Shown: positions 6,775 through 13,047 of the stretch, in pieces
Numbering within the stretch: position 1 is the first letter of the stretch
How the letters are laid out: each line of letters opens with the position of its first letter
NCBI GenBank assembly: GCA_937895715.1
Contig: CALBLZ010000224.1
Location: 1 to 14,128, forward strand
Origin: an uncultured Candidatus Berkelbacteria bacterium
GTDB taxonomy: Bacteria > Patescibacteriota > UBA1384 > CAILIB01
DNA length: 14,128 bases
Direction: 5' to 3'
Position numbers and translations under genes: made by a program
The notes under the pieces: generated by a model
Database searches by the model: none
Told to the model about the DNA's origin: nothing
Seen by the model: the letters and a program-made list of their open reading frames with translations, nothing else

Positions 6775-6776
6775 TT

Positions 6777-8399
6777 GTGAGTATGGAACCTACTACTACG
6801 TCCGCACCGGACTTTATTTCTCTAGGCTTAAGTGAGCCAATTTTGGCTGCCCTTACCCGTATTGCTATCACCGTGCCATCGCCTATTCAGGCGCAGGCAA
6901 TTCCAATTGCTCGCACCGGGCAAGACCTTATGGGAATCGCCGAAACAGGAACAGGAAAAACATTTGCGTTTTCCCTGCCAATTATCGAGCGCTTTCTAGC
7001 CAACCCCCAGGCTGGTAAGGCAGTTATCGTTGTGCCAACTCGAGAACTTGCTCTGCAGGTTGAAGAAAACATCCGCAAGGTTACCCGTCTGCTGCAGCCA
7101 GCGCTCCGCACTGCTTGTTTAATCGGTGGTGCCCCAATGTACCGTCAGGTACAAGATCTTCGTGCAAACCCACGTATCATTATTGGTACCCCAGGTCGCA
7201 TGTGGGATCACATGCAGCAAAAGAATGTTCGTCTTAACGACGTATCTGTTGTTGTGCTCGACGAAGCAGACCGCATGCTCGACATGGGCTTTGCCCCTCA
7301 GATCAAGCGCATTTTGGAGGAAACTCCAGCAAGTCGCCAAACTATGTGTTTCTCTGCCACCATGGCTCCAGAAATCGCTAAGCTTGCCGGCGCGTACATG
7401 CGTGATCCTAAACTGGTAAAGGTCGCTTCTACCCATGCTTCTAACAAGAAGATTGAGCAGGAGCTTGCCTACATGCAGACTGACGATAAGAACGATGTGT
7501 TGCACAAAGTACTCAGCGATCACGAGGGCCGTATTCTTGTCTTCACACGCACCAAGTTTGGCGCAAAGCGCCTGGCTGAAAAGCTGCGCGAGCTTGGCCA
7601 CACCTCTGCCGAAATCCACTCAAACCGTTCGCTCGCTCAGCGTCGACAAGCGCTTGATGGCTTTAAGATTGGCCGTCACCGCGTTCTTGTTGCTACCGAC
7701 GTTGCAGCTCGCGGAATCGACGTGCAAGACATTGAGCTTGTTGTTAACTTCGATCTTCCTGATGTTGCCGAAGACTACGTACACCGTATTGGTCGTACAG
7801 GTCGCGCTAGCCGCAGCGGTAAGGCAATTTCTTTTGCAACTCCAAACCAGGTACGCGACGTTCGGTTCATTGAACGCCTACTCCAAGGTCCACTCCCTGT
7901 TTCTCTGTATAACAAAGTTGAGGTAACAGCCGGAAGCGCACAGCGCGGTGGATCATACGATCGTCCTCGTCCTTCATATGGCCAGAATCGACCATCCCGC
8001 CCATCTAGTGGAGGATATGGATCAAGCCGTCCTTCCTCAGGTGGATACGGCTCAAGTCGCCCTTCTAGCGGCGAGCGTCCAAGTTTTGGTGATCGTTCAG
8101 CACGTCCAAGCTTTGGTGATCGTCCAAGTCGCCCAACTTCAGGTGGATACAAAGGAAGTCACCCGCGTCCTGCTGGTGAATCAAGTCGCCCATCGTTTGG
8201 TGATCGTTCATCCCGTCCTTCAAGTGGTGGGCATGGCTCAAATCGTCCAACCTCTGGTGGCTACAACCGTTCACGCCCACAAAGCGGTGAGCGTTCAGCT
8301 GAGCTCAGCCCGATTGCTGGTGAAGGCAAGGGGCACTTTATGCAGCGTGCTGGTGGCAAGCAAAATCGCTTCCGTCCATCTCGTCCAGGTCAACGTTAA
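6777..8399 (+). CDS. DEAD-box ATP-dependent RNA helicase with an RGS/P-rich repeat tail
   Basis: A 540 aa protein from the GTG at 6777 (ATG at 6783 is an alternative two codons later). All family motifs are in order: a Q motif with Phe13 and Gln38, Walker A AETGTGKT at 55-62, PTRELA at 87-92, TPGR at 138-141, DEAD at 162-165, SAT at 193-195, ATDVAARGID at 306-315 and HRIGRTGRA at 336-344. The core ends near residue 380. Residues from about 387 form a low-complexity tail of repeated RPSSGGYGS, RPSFGDR and RPTSGGY units, rich in Arg, Ser, Gly and Pro. Such tails in RhlE/CsdA-type helicases bind RNA and may drive condensation. Likely roles are ribosome assembly or RNA turnover, especially in the cold. 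It has its own promoter with a palindrome over the -10 and a structured leader. Codon use (many GTT, GCT, CGT) suggests high expression. Confidence 0.95.
   Translation: MSMEPTTTSAPDFISLGLSEPILAALTRIAITVPSPIQAQAIPIARTGQDLMGIAETGTGKTFAFSLPIIERFLANPQAGKAVIVVPTRELALQVEENIRKVTRLLQPALRTACLIGGAPMYRQVQDLRANPRIIIGTPGRMWDHMQQKNVRLNDVSVVVLDEADRMLDMGFAPQIKRILEETPASRQTMCFSATMAPEIAKLAGAYMRDPKLVKVASTHASNKKIEQELAYMQTDDKNDVLHKVLSDHEGRILVFTRTKFGAKRLAEKLRELGHTSAEIHSNRSLAQRRQALDGFKIGRHRVLVATDVAARGIDVQDIELVVNFDLPDVAEDYVHRIGRTGRASRSGKAISFATPNQVRDVRFIERLLQGPLPVSLYNKVEVTAGSAQRGGSYDRPRPSYGQNRPSRPSSGGYGSSRPSSGGYGSSRPSSGERPSFGDRSARPSFGDRPSRPTSGGYKGSHPRPAGESSRPSFGDRSSRPSSGGHGSNRPTSGGYNRSRPQSGERSAELSPIAGEGKGHFMQRAGGKQNRFRPSRPGQR
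7947..8300 (+). repeat. Imperfect tandem repeats coding the helicase tail
   Basis: The DNA repeats variants of two short coding units, one ending in a GGTGGATAC-like string and one containing TTTGGTGATCGT. The latter occurs at least three times (about 8090-8215). Units are not identical in third positions, so the array has been diversifying rather than freshly duplicated. It can cause slippage and length variation between strains. Confidence 0.8.
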
Positions 8400-8409
8400 G
8401 TTAGTGTAA

Positions 8410-8429
8410 GCGAGCTCACCCGAGTTCGC
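8410..8429. terminator. Short hairpin between convergent genes, weak terminator candidate
   Basis: GCGAGCTC (8410-8417) pairs with GAGTTCGC (8422-8429) with one G-U wobble around an ACCC loop. It lies between the helicase stop (8399) and the convergent gene's stop (8416-8418), partly inside the latter. No T-run follows on either strand, so termination is doubtful. Confidence 0.3.
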
Positions 8430-8706
8430 TGAGTGCCGTAAGAACAGCCTGCTTATCGTTGGTGTAGATGCGTAGTTCTTGAATAGAAGTACCGCCACGC
8501 ACCGTAACTTTAATGCAGGCTGCTTCTGTTTCAGAATCAGTTTTTATCCGACGAACCCCCGGTCCGCCTCCGCGGATTGGTTGAATATAACCAAGACTTA
8601 TCTTGGAAACCTCCGGCATTTGGTCGGCCATCTTAATTACAGGAACAGCTGCGTCGATAGCTGTGCTATGGGCATTGCTAAACTTTTTGCCGCTAAACGT
8701 GCCCAT
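8416..8706 (-). CDS. Conserved hypothetical protein, possibly DUF2103-like
   Basis: A soluble-looking 96 aa protein and the last gene of the leftward operon. Its ATG shares one base with the stop of the peptidase gene (TAATG), so translation is probably coupled. Visible features are a basic N-terminus (GKKFSNAHS), a Gly-rich turn IRGGGPGVRR at 44-53, two beta-like stretches (about 60-70 and 76-82) and a short C-terminal helix. The Gly-rich turn followed by beta strands recalls the small DUF2103 'predicted metal-binding' proteins, but I am not certain, and few metal ligands are visible (His13, Cys64). No signal peptide or membrane segment is present. Function is unknown; the coupling to an exported peptidase gene is the only clue. 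Confidence 0.72.
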   Translation of the reverse strand: MGTFSGKKFSNAHSTAIDAAVPVIKMADQMPEVSKISLGYIQPIRGGGPGVRRIKTDSETEAACIKVTVRGGTSIQELRIYTNDKQAVLTALSELG

Positions 8707-9449
8707 TAGTCGAACACTAGGAGCTCTTTTGCTCCTTTTTTGATATCGGTTGGATCCCAGTTGTGAATGGCGTTGTAGAGATTGTCATACGAGTAACGGA
8801 AGTCTTCACCTTGTGAGACTCCCGGGTCATTGGTAATGAACCCGCGCGCATCGTACCCGGTGATAACGAGCATATGGTAGACCGGACCGCCATTACTAAA
8901 GTTCTTATTCTCGAGTTCTTTGCCGGCTGCTCCAACAATTACTGGTCTGCCAGCTGCGATTTCCTTTTTAATATCATCAACAGATTTAATTGTAACAATT
9001 CGCCCGGTATCCATGTTGTAGAACATCTTGGCGAACATGTTTAAGTCTTGCAGAGAAATACTTACACCGTACCCGCGGGCTTCTTGGTAGCGTACAAACT
9101 CAGTGATTTCAGCGTCGCCTTCTTCTCGGGTGAAGGTGGTTTTTTCGTAAAAGTGACGCACCATCATGAGTGATGTCTCTTCGCAGGCGTCTTCATGGAG
9201 CGGATCCCAGATGCCAAATGGTGCCTGCACCAAGAACGGCACGACGAGTTGCGCAGAGCTAGGAAGCGGGGTTGCGGTAGGGGTTGGTGTAGCGGTAGTC
9301 TTCGCAGACGCCTTAGGTGTGGCAGTCGGGCTTGGTCGTACAGTCGAGCCAGGAGCAGTGGTAGAACTGGTGAAAAGTAAGGTAGCCGAAAGTGCTAGCG
9401 CAGCAACGGCTAGTGCGGGGAGGATTTGTTTTTTTACACGCCGTTTCAT
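8706..9449 (-). CDS. Exported or membrane-anchored C39-like cysteine peptidase
   Basis: A 247 aa protein from the ATG at 9449. An upstream in-frame ATG at 9503 is rejected: the 9449 start begins with a clean signal sequence (KRRVKK, then a hydrophobic stretch at about 9-27) and makes a 4-base ATGA overlap with the previous gene. A Pro/Thr-rich linker (about 33-64) leads to a papain-like peptidase C39_2-type domain. Within it are FGIWDPLHEDACEETS with probable nucleophile Cys89, VYHMLVITGY with His192, and ND at 207-208 as the third catalytic position. The domain should lie outside the cell, tethered or secreted, and may cut peptides or cell-wall cross-links; the substrate cannot be told. There is no ABC transporter domain, so it is not a classical bacteriocin leader peptidase. 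TATACT (9458-9463, minus strand) 8 bases before the ATG may be an extra internal promoter. Confidence 0.85.
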   Translation of the reverse strand: MKRRVKKQILPALAVAALALSATLLFTSSTTAPGSTVRPSPTATPKASAKTTATPTPTATPLPSSAQLVVPFLVQAPFGIWDPLHEDACEETSLMMVRHFYEKTTFTREEGDAEITEFVRYQEARGYGVSISLQDLNMFAKMFYNMDTGRIVTIKSVDDIKKEIAAGRPVIVGAAGKELENKNFSNGGPVYHMLVITGYDARGFITNDPGVSQGEDFRYSYDNLYNAIHNWDPTDIKKGAKELLVFD

Positions 9450-9940
9450 ATAGCTACAGTATACGCCCAGTGGAGTAGTGCTTGTCGCTGTTTTCGCCGA
9501 CATGCCATATCACCTGGTGTGCAGCCGAGTTTAATTTGAGCGATGTGACGCCGCATGGCCCGCCAGCGTTTAATCTGCCGTTCGTCCTCTAGAGGAATGC
9601 GTCGCCCTAAGTAATACCGACAGTACCACTGAAACCAACCACGCGGGTCTTCGGGGTGAATCCAACCTTTCTTTTGCCAAACCTCTAAGGGTTGGGAAGC
9701 TGATACACCAAAGCAATTCAGAGAAGGGTTGGGCGTATCGGAGAGTTTTGCATCATGAAACCATTCTGACGGGAACTCAGTAGGAACTCCAGAAAAGTAG
9801 CACCCCCCAAATACCCCGAAATCGAGCATTTGTTTAGGGGTGAGGTCTGGTGTAAACCCTTCATCAAACCCATCTCCAGGCTGCTGGGAAAGTGTATATG
9901 TGTAACCGACTTGCATAGGGTCACTAGAAGTAATCTTCAT
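9446..9940 (-). CDS. Conserved hypothetical protein rich in Trp, Tyr and Cys
   Basis: A 164 aa soluble protein without signal peptide or membrane segment. It has the dense invariant-looking pattern of a strongly conserved family: GVFGGCYF at 42-49, EFPSEWF at 55-61, LNCFGVSASQPLEVWQ at 74-89, GWIHPEDPRGWFQWYCRYY at 92-110, QIKRW at 122-126, and a C-terminal GDMACRRKQRQALLHWAY at 143-160. I recall similar proteins of unknown function in varied bacteria and fungi, but name no family. The many Trp, His and Cys residues could form a binding pocket or metal site; no catalytic signature is recognised. It is first in the leftward operon and overlaps the peptidase gene by 4 bases. A TAGCAT hexamer preceded by TGC (minus strand, 9947-9952) ends 6 bases before the ATG, with no Shine-Dalgarno site. 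Confidence 0.85.
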   Translation of the reverse strand: MKITSSDPMQVGYTYTLSQQPGDGFDEGFTPDLTPKQMLDFGVFGGCYFSGVPTEFPSEWFHDAKLSDTPNPSLNCFGVSASQPLEVWQKKGWIHPEDPRGWFQWYCRYYLGRRIPLEDERQIKRWRAMRRHIAQIKLGCTPGDMACRRKQRQALLHWAYTVAI

Positions 9941-9946
9941 GCAGTA

Positions 9947-9952
9947 ATGCTA
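9947..9952 (-). promoter_or_regulatory. Putative extended -10 element of the three-gene leftward operon
   Basis: TGCTAGCAT on the minus strand, with its hexamer at 9947-9952, leaves 6 bases before the ATG at 9940. No convincing -35 is visible, so it would rely on the extended -10. This placement predicts a leaderless transcript. Confidence 0.4.
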
Positions 9953-10020
9953 GCAGAAAGGAGCGGGTATATCTTTATTCAGAGTAAGGGTGATTGTGTT
10001 GTAAAATGTATACTATATCT

Positions 10021-10048
10021 TTGCTCTGAGAGCATATTTTGCTATAAT
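10021..10048 (+). promoter_or_regulatory. Promoter of the fructose-bisphosphatase gene
   Basis: TTGCTC (10021-10026) and a perfect TATAAT (10043-10048, preceded by TGC) are 16 bases apart. GCTCTGAGAGC (10023-10033) is an inverted repeat overlapping the -35 and could be an operator. The predicted leader is about 30 bases and includes AGGA (10074-10077), 9 bases before the ATG. The rest of the 146-base gap holds another TATACT at 10009-10014 but nothing more that I can support. Confidence 0.6.
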
Positions 10049-10086
10049 CTTTGCATCCGTTTTGACGGTGAATAGGATGTAAACAG

Positions 10087-11187
10087 ATGACAATCAAGGA
10101 ATACCACATGGCGCATGGGCGCCCAATTGACAACGTTGAGCGCACCGTCTTGCACACCTGCTTGGCGGCAACTCAAGCCGGTGCAATTGCGGCTGCCCCC
10201 TATGTGGGGAAGAAGCAAAAGAACGCGGCAGACGGAGCTGCTGTTAGCGCTATGGAGCGCGTTCTAAACAACTCCGAGTACCCTGGGATCACTCGAATTG
10301 GAGAAGGGGAGGCAGATGAAGCGCCTGGCCTACACCATGGGCAACTCTTCGGGGCCTTTCCCAAGGGACTCACAAGGCCAGTCGTGCAGTATGCGGCTGA
10401 CCCCATCGAAGGTACAACACTGCTAGCAAACGGCGAGGACAACTCAGTCTGTGTGCTCGCAGCGTGCTTAGCGGGGTACGGATACATCAAGCCAGGCCCT
10501 GACCGGTACGTTAACTCGTTGGTTTTGCCTCGATACATGGGTGAAGCTCTGCTGTCTGCACGAAAGAAGCGAGAGCTCCCCAAAGGGACTCCGCGACATT
10601 TCGACCTAGATGCACCTTTGCTAAGGCAGCCATTTGGGATCGTAGTGCGCACATTGGCGGTTCTTACGGGTCAACGTCCGGAAGATCTGAAGGGTGAGTC
10701 GCTTGATCGGCCAAGGAACGCTCCGTTTACTGAGGAGTTACTCCGTGTGGGCGGCTCGCAGCGGTTGATTCCTCACGGAGACATCATGTCTCCGGTACGG
10801 GTTCACCAACCGAAGTACAAGAACGTAGACTTTGCGTACGGCATCGGGGGCTCGGCTGAGGCCACCATTCGGGCCATTATCACGCAGGTCTACCAGGGGT
10901 ACCTTGAGCTGGAGCCCTGGATCGATCCCAGTAGCGACAGAGATGAGCAGATCCGTGATTTCCGTAAACATGGTTACGAGGTGGGTCGTGTGTACAACCT
11001 CAAGGAGATAGCTCGAGGCCGTGTGATGTTCTCGATCACGGCGATCACCGATACAGGTGTCTTGGGCGGTATCACTATCGACCCGCAGACGCGCTGGCTC
11101 CACAGCGCCAGCCTGTACGGCCGTAACTCAACTGGCTCTGTCTATGCTTCATTCGGCGAGCATACCCGCCCGCCAAAACGACGATAA
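10087..11187 (+). CDS. glpX: Class II fructose-1,6-bisphosphatase, GlpX-like
   Basis: A 366 aa protein that aligns by motif with GlpX phosphatases, slightly longer than the usual 320-340. KNAADGAAVSAM at 45-56 contains the metal-binding Asp49; IGEGEADEAP at 71-80 matches the conserved GEGExDEAP block; DPIEGTT at 105-111 gives Asp105 and Glu108; and YGIGGSAEA at 251-259 gives the late metal ligand Glu258. It would dephosphorylate fructose 1,6-bisphosphate (possibly also sedoheptulose 1,7-bisphosphate) in gluconeogenesis or sugar-phosphate recycling, in the cytoplasm. Departures from the family are GSAEA instead of GAPEG, no clear TGVTDGD motif (TDTGVLGG at 321-328 instead), and a basic tail. 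A divergent or altered-substrate enzyme is therefore possible. The gene stands alone with its own promoter and a following hairpin. It is strongly GC-rich (38 of 60 bases in 10321-10380) against its neighbours, which suggests transfer. Confidence 0.82.
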   Translation: MTIKEYHMAHGRPIDNVERTVLHTCLAATQAGAIAAAPYVGKKQKNAADGAAVSAMERVLNNSEYPGITRIGEGEADEAPGLHHGQLFGAFPKGLTRPVVQYAADPIEGTTLLANGEDNSVCVLAACLAGYGYIKPGPDRYVNSLVLPRYMGEALLSARKKRELPKGTPRHFDLDAPLLRQPFGIVVRTLAVLTGQRPEDLKGESLDRPRNAPFTEELLRVGGSQRLIPHGDIMSPVRVHQPKYKNVDFAYGIGGSAEATIRAIITQVYQGYLELEPWIDPSSDRDEQIRDFRKHGYEVGRVYNLKEIARGRVMFSITAITDTGVLGGITIDPQTRWLHSASLYGRNSTGSVYASFGEHTRPPKRR

Positions 11188-11194
11188 CTTCATC

Positions 11195-11227
11195 GATGGC
11201 CTCTCCTGCACTGCGGGGGAGGCCATC
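11195..11227 (+). terminator. Hairpin after the fructose-bisphosphatase gene
   Basis: GATGGCCTCTCC (11195-11206) pairs with GGGGAGGCCATC (11216-11227), a 12 bp stem with one G-U wobble and a 9-base loop. It starts 7 bases after the stop. No T-run follows, so it may terminate weakly or mainly protect the RNA end. The next gene's -10 starts 5 bases later. Confidence 0.5.
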
Positions 11228-11231
11228 ATGC

Positions 11232-11237
11232 TACACT
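11232..11237 (+). promoter_or_regulatory. Putative extended -10 element of the alpha/beta hydrolase gene
   Basis: TGCTACACT, with its hexamer at 11232-11237, ends 6 bases before the ATG at 11244. AGGAG at 11238-11242 is only one base from the ATG, too close to serve as a ribosome site, so a leaderless start is more likely. Confidence 0.45.
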
Positions 11238-11243
11238 AGGAGT

Positions 11244-12005
11244 ATGAAGTTCAAGTTTTCTCTCCCACACAAAGCAAAAATTACCGGTGTGATTCTGTTG
11301 GCGCTCCTCGTTGTGGGAGTTCTTTTTGTAGGATGGGCCGCACAAGCAGCGCCAGCTGAGCCAAATGCGCTTAAGCGAGCGCTCGAGGAGCCATCTGTAG
11401 TTGTTAAGAATGAGAAGCGATACATTACTATTGCTCCAAAAAATTCGTCACCAACCACTGCTCTCATCTACTATCCTGGCGCAAAAGTTGCTCCCGAGGC
11501 GTACGTGGCTAAGTTAAGTGCCGTTGCTCGTCGGGCGAATATCTCTATCGTGATCGGTCGACCAGTCCTAAATCTGGCGATCTTTTCAGTTAACCAAGCC
11601 GACACACTTAAGGAGGCGCTGCCAGGTGTAACAACTTGGTACATTGGGGGGCACTCCCTGGGTGGTGCCATGGCCTGTCAGTATGCCTCATCTCACAGCG
11701 ACCAACTTGAAGGGTTGATGCTGTTTGGAAGTTACTGTGCGGCCGATATCTCCCAAACTAATCTGAAAGTTCTGCTGATTTCAGGTGCGAATGATGGGCT
11801 TACAACGGTAAGTAAACTCGAAGAAAATCAAAACAACCTGCCAGCCTCAGCACTGCTGATTGCGGTACCAGGTATGAATCATGCTCAGTTTGGTGACTAC
11901 GGAACGCAGGAGGGTGATGGTGTGGCGGCAGTAGCTGACGAGGTAGCTGCTACGGCGATGGCGAGTACAGTTTCAAACTTTCTTAACGAGCTGAAGCCAG
12001 AATAA
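11244..12005 (+). CDS. Exported or membrane-anchored alpha/beta hydrolase
   Basis: A 253 aa protein from the ATG at 11244. An in-frame ATG at 11196 would add 16 residues but lies inside the preceding hairpin and before the likely promoter. The N-terminus is a basic stretch (2-13), then a hydrophobic segment at 14-31 and AAQA at 32-35, so a signal peptide or anchor. The rest is a compact alpha/beta hydrolase domain: ALIYYPGAKV at 73-82 (strand and oxyanion loop), GHSLGG at 136-141 with nucleophile Ser138, SGANDG at 180-185 with Asp184, and PGMNHAQFGDYG at 209-220 with His213. The triad is complete. Substrate is unknown; an ester or cell-envelope substrate outside the membrane is plausible. The 3' end overlaps the oppositely oriented serine hydrolase gene by 23 bases. 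Confidence 0.88.
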   Translation: MKFKFSLPHKAKITGVILLALLVVGVLFVGWAAQAAPAEPNALKRALEEPSVVVKNEKRYITIAPKNSSPTTALIYYPGAKVAPEAYVAKLSAVARRANISIVIGRPVLNLAIFSVNQADTLKEALPGVTTWYIGGHSLGGAMACQYASSHSDQLEGLMLFGSYCAADISQTNLKVLLISGANDGLTTVSKLEENQNNLPASALLIAVPGMNHAQFGDYGTQEGDGVAAVADEVAATAMASTVSNFLNELKPE

Positions 12006-13047
12006 GCTCACCCACCGCATTACGAAATCTCGTGATTGCGTCGGCACTACCGCGCTCAGGGTAGGTGCGGTTACTCAGAACTACCCAGGCAACATCAAGT
12101 GATCGGTCGATTGCGACAAATGTTCCCGTAAAGCCGCTTTTGCCAGCTGTGCATTCGGTGCAACTATCTCCCATGAGTGATGGAACGTTGAGCGCCCAAG
12201 ATAGACCTACTGATTCGGCCATACCCTTTGTGTGGTTTGCAAAAATTCTATCAACAACTTCTTTTTCCAGTATACGAGCGCCGTTTAGAATTCCGCCCGA
12301 CAAGAGCATCTCGAGCACAGTCAAAAGATCATCCGCCGTGCTGAACAAACCGGCGTGCCCTGGAATTTCACCATGCTGCTGCATTAGGTGTGCGCTTTCA
12401 TCGTGCACTACACCGCGAACCTCGCCACGCTCAAGGGTGACTTCTGTTGGGATAATCTGTGTTGATGCTGGGAGCGTGCGCGGATGAAAGGTTATCGTTC
12501 TAAGGCCGAGTGGCGTGAAAAGTAATTCATCAGCGACAATGTCGAGCTGCTTACCGGTTTTTCGTTCGATGATTAATCCGAGCAAGTAGCTGGGGAGGTT
12601 TGTATACAAAAACTTCTCCCCTGGAGGAGCCCCAAGCGGTGTGGTAAAGATTGCCTCACGCAGCTGTTCGTACGGCCCATGCTTATTCTCGCCGAACGCA
12701 GGATTACTGGCTGTGTAGGTAAAGAGGTGTCGCACAAGAATTTTCTCTGCATCAGGCATGCGAAGTTCAGGAACTATTGAAACAACAGGGGTGTCGAGCG
12801 TGAAAGATCCTTCGTGCAAAAGTTTTGCTGCAAGCAGGCCGGTAGGAACCACCTTGGTAACCGATGCTACATCGAATACTGCCTGCTCGGTTACTTGAGG
12901 TGAGTTTTGATCGTACGTTTCGGTGCCCTTGGCTACAAGAATGCGCTCACCATTTGCAAGAATCGCCCCTACCACACAACCAGGGAAGACGCGCTCCAAA
13001 ATTGCCTTTTCGGCGAGGGTGCTAATTCTTTCAGAAAGTGTGCTCAT
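11983..13047 (-). CDS. Serine hydrolase of the beta-lactamase / penicillin-binding family (class C-like)
   Basis: A 354 aa protein with the serine beta-lactamase fold signatures: SVTK at 62-65 (Ser62 nucleophile, Lys65), YTN at 148-150, and GKSGFTG at 302-308 in place of the usual HTG/KTG triad. HLFTYTAS at 107-114 and GHAGLFSTADD at 230-240 are typical of the family PF00144. Members are esterases, D-aminopeptidases, carboxypeptidases or beta-lactamases; the motifs do not decide between them. No signal peptide or membrane segment is seen, so it should stay in the cytoplasm, unusual for a wall-active member and more like an esterase or a recycling enzyme. The ATG overlaps the sanA stop by 4 bases (ATGA), and GAGGGG precedes it by 5 bases, so the two are coupled. 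Two Cys near 296-299 are unexplained. Confidence 0.9.
   Translation of the reverse strand: MSTLSERISTLAEKAILERVFPGCVVGAILANGERILVAKGTETYDQNSPQVTEQAVFDVASVTKVVPTGLLAAKLLHEGSFTLDTPVVSIVPELRMPDAEKILVRHLFTYTASNPAFGENKHGPYEQLREAIFTTPLGAPPGEKFLYTNLPSYLLGLIIERKTGKQLDIVADELLFTPLGLRTITFHPRTLPASTQIIPTEVTLERGEVRGVVHDESAHLMQQHGEIPGHAGLFSTADDLLTVLEMLLSGGILNGARILEKEVVDRIFANHTKGMAESVGLSWALNVPSLMGDSCTECTAGKSGFTGTFVAIDRSLDVAWVVLSNRTYPERGSADAITRFRNAVGELILASAR

Noticed and set aside
7119..7619. A 166-codon minus-strand open frame inside the helicase gene
   Set aside because: It is fully antisense to strongly conserved helicase motifs, has no ribosome site and no recognisable protein pattern; it is a frame shadow.
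7947..8300. Repeats as a possible CRISPR array
   Set aside because: The units are in frame, vary at third positions and encode a protein tail; there are no unique spacers of constant length.
7948..8409. A plus-strand open frame of 153 codons over the helicase tail
   Set aside because: It is the out-of-frame reading of the RPSSGG repeats, rich in Val/Leu/Gln by repetition; the helicase frame explains the DNA.
9449..9503. Longer start of the C39-like peptidase at 9503
   Set aside because: It would put 18 polar residues before the signal sequence and lengthen the overlap; the 9449 start gives an ATGA overlap and a normal signal peptide.
8706..9940. Bacteriocin export system with a C39 leader peptidase
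   Set aside because: No ABC transporter, no double-glycine precursor peptide and no immunity gene are seen; the peptidase is a stand-alone exported domain.
10200..10652. A 150-codon minus-strand open frame opposite the fructose-bisphosphatase gene
   Set aside because: High GC lengthens chance frames; the plus strand holds the conserved metal-binding motifs.
11196..11243. Longer start of the alpha/beta hydrolase at 11196
   Set aside because: The extra codons read through the GlpX hairpin and the -10-like TACACT; the 11244 start begins directly with the signal/anchor sequence.
11983..13047. Antibiotic-resistance beta-lactamase
   Set aside because: The SxxK and YxN motifs are common to many esterases and peptidases, the export signal is missing and the third motif is GKSG; resistance cannot be claimed.
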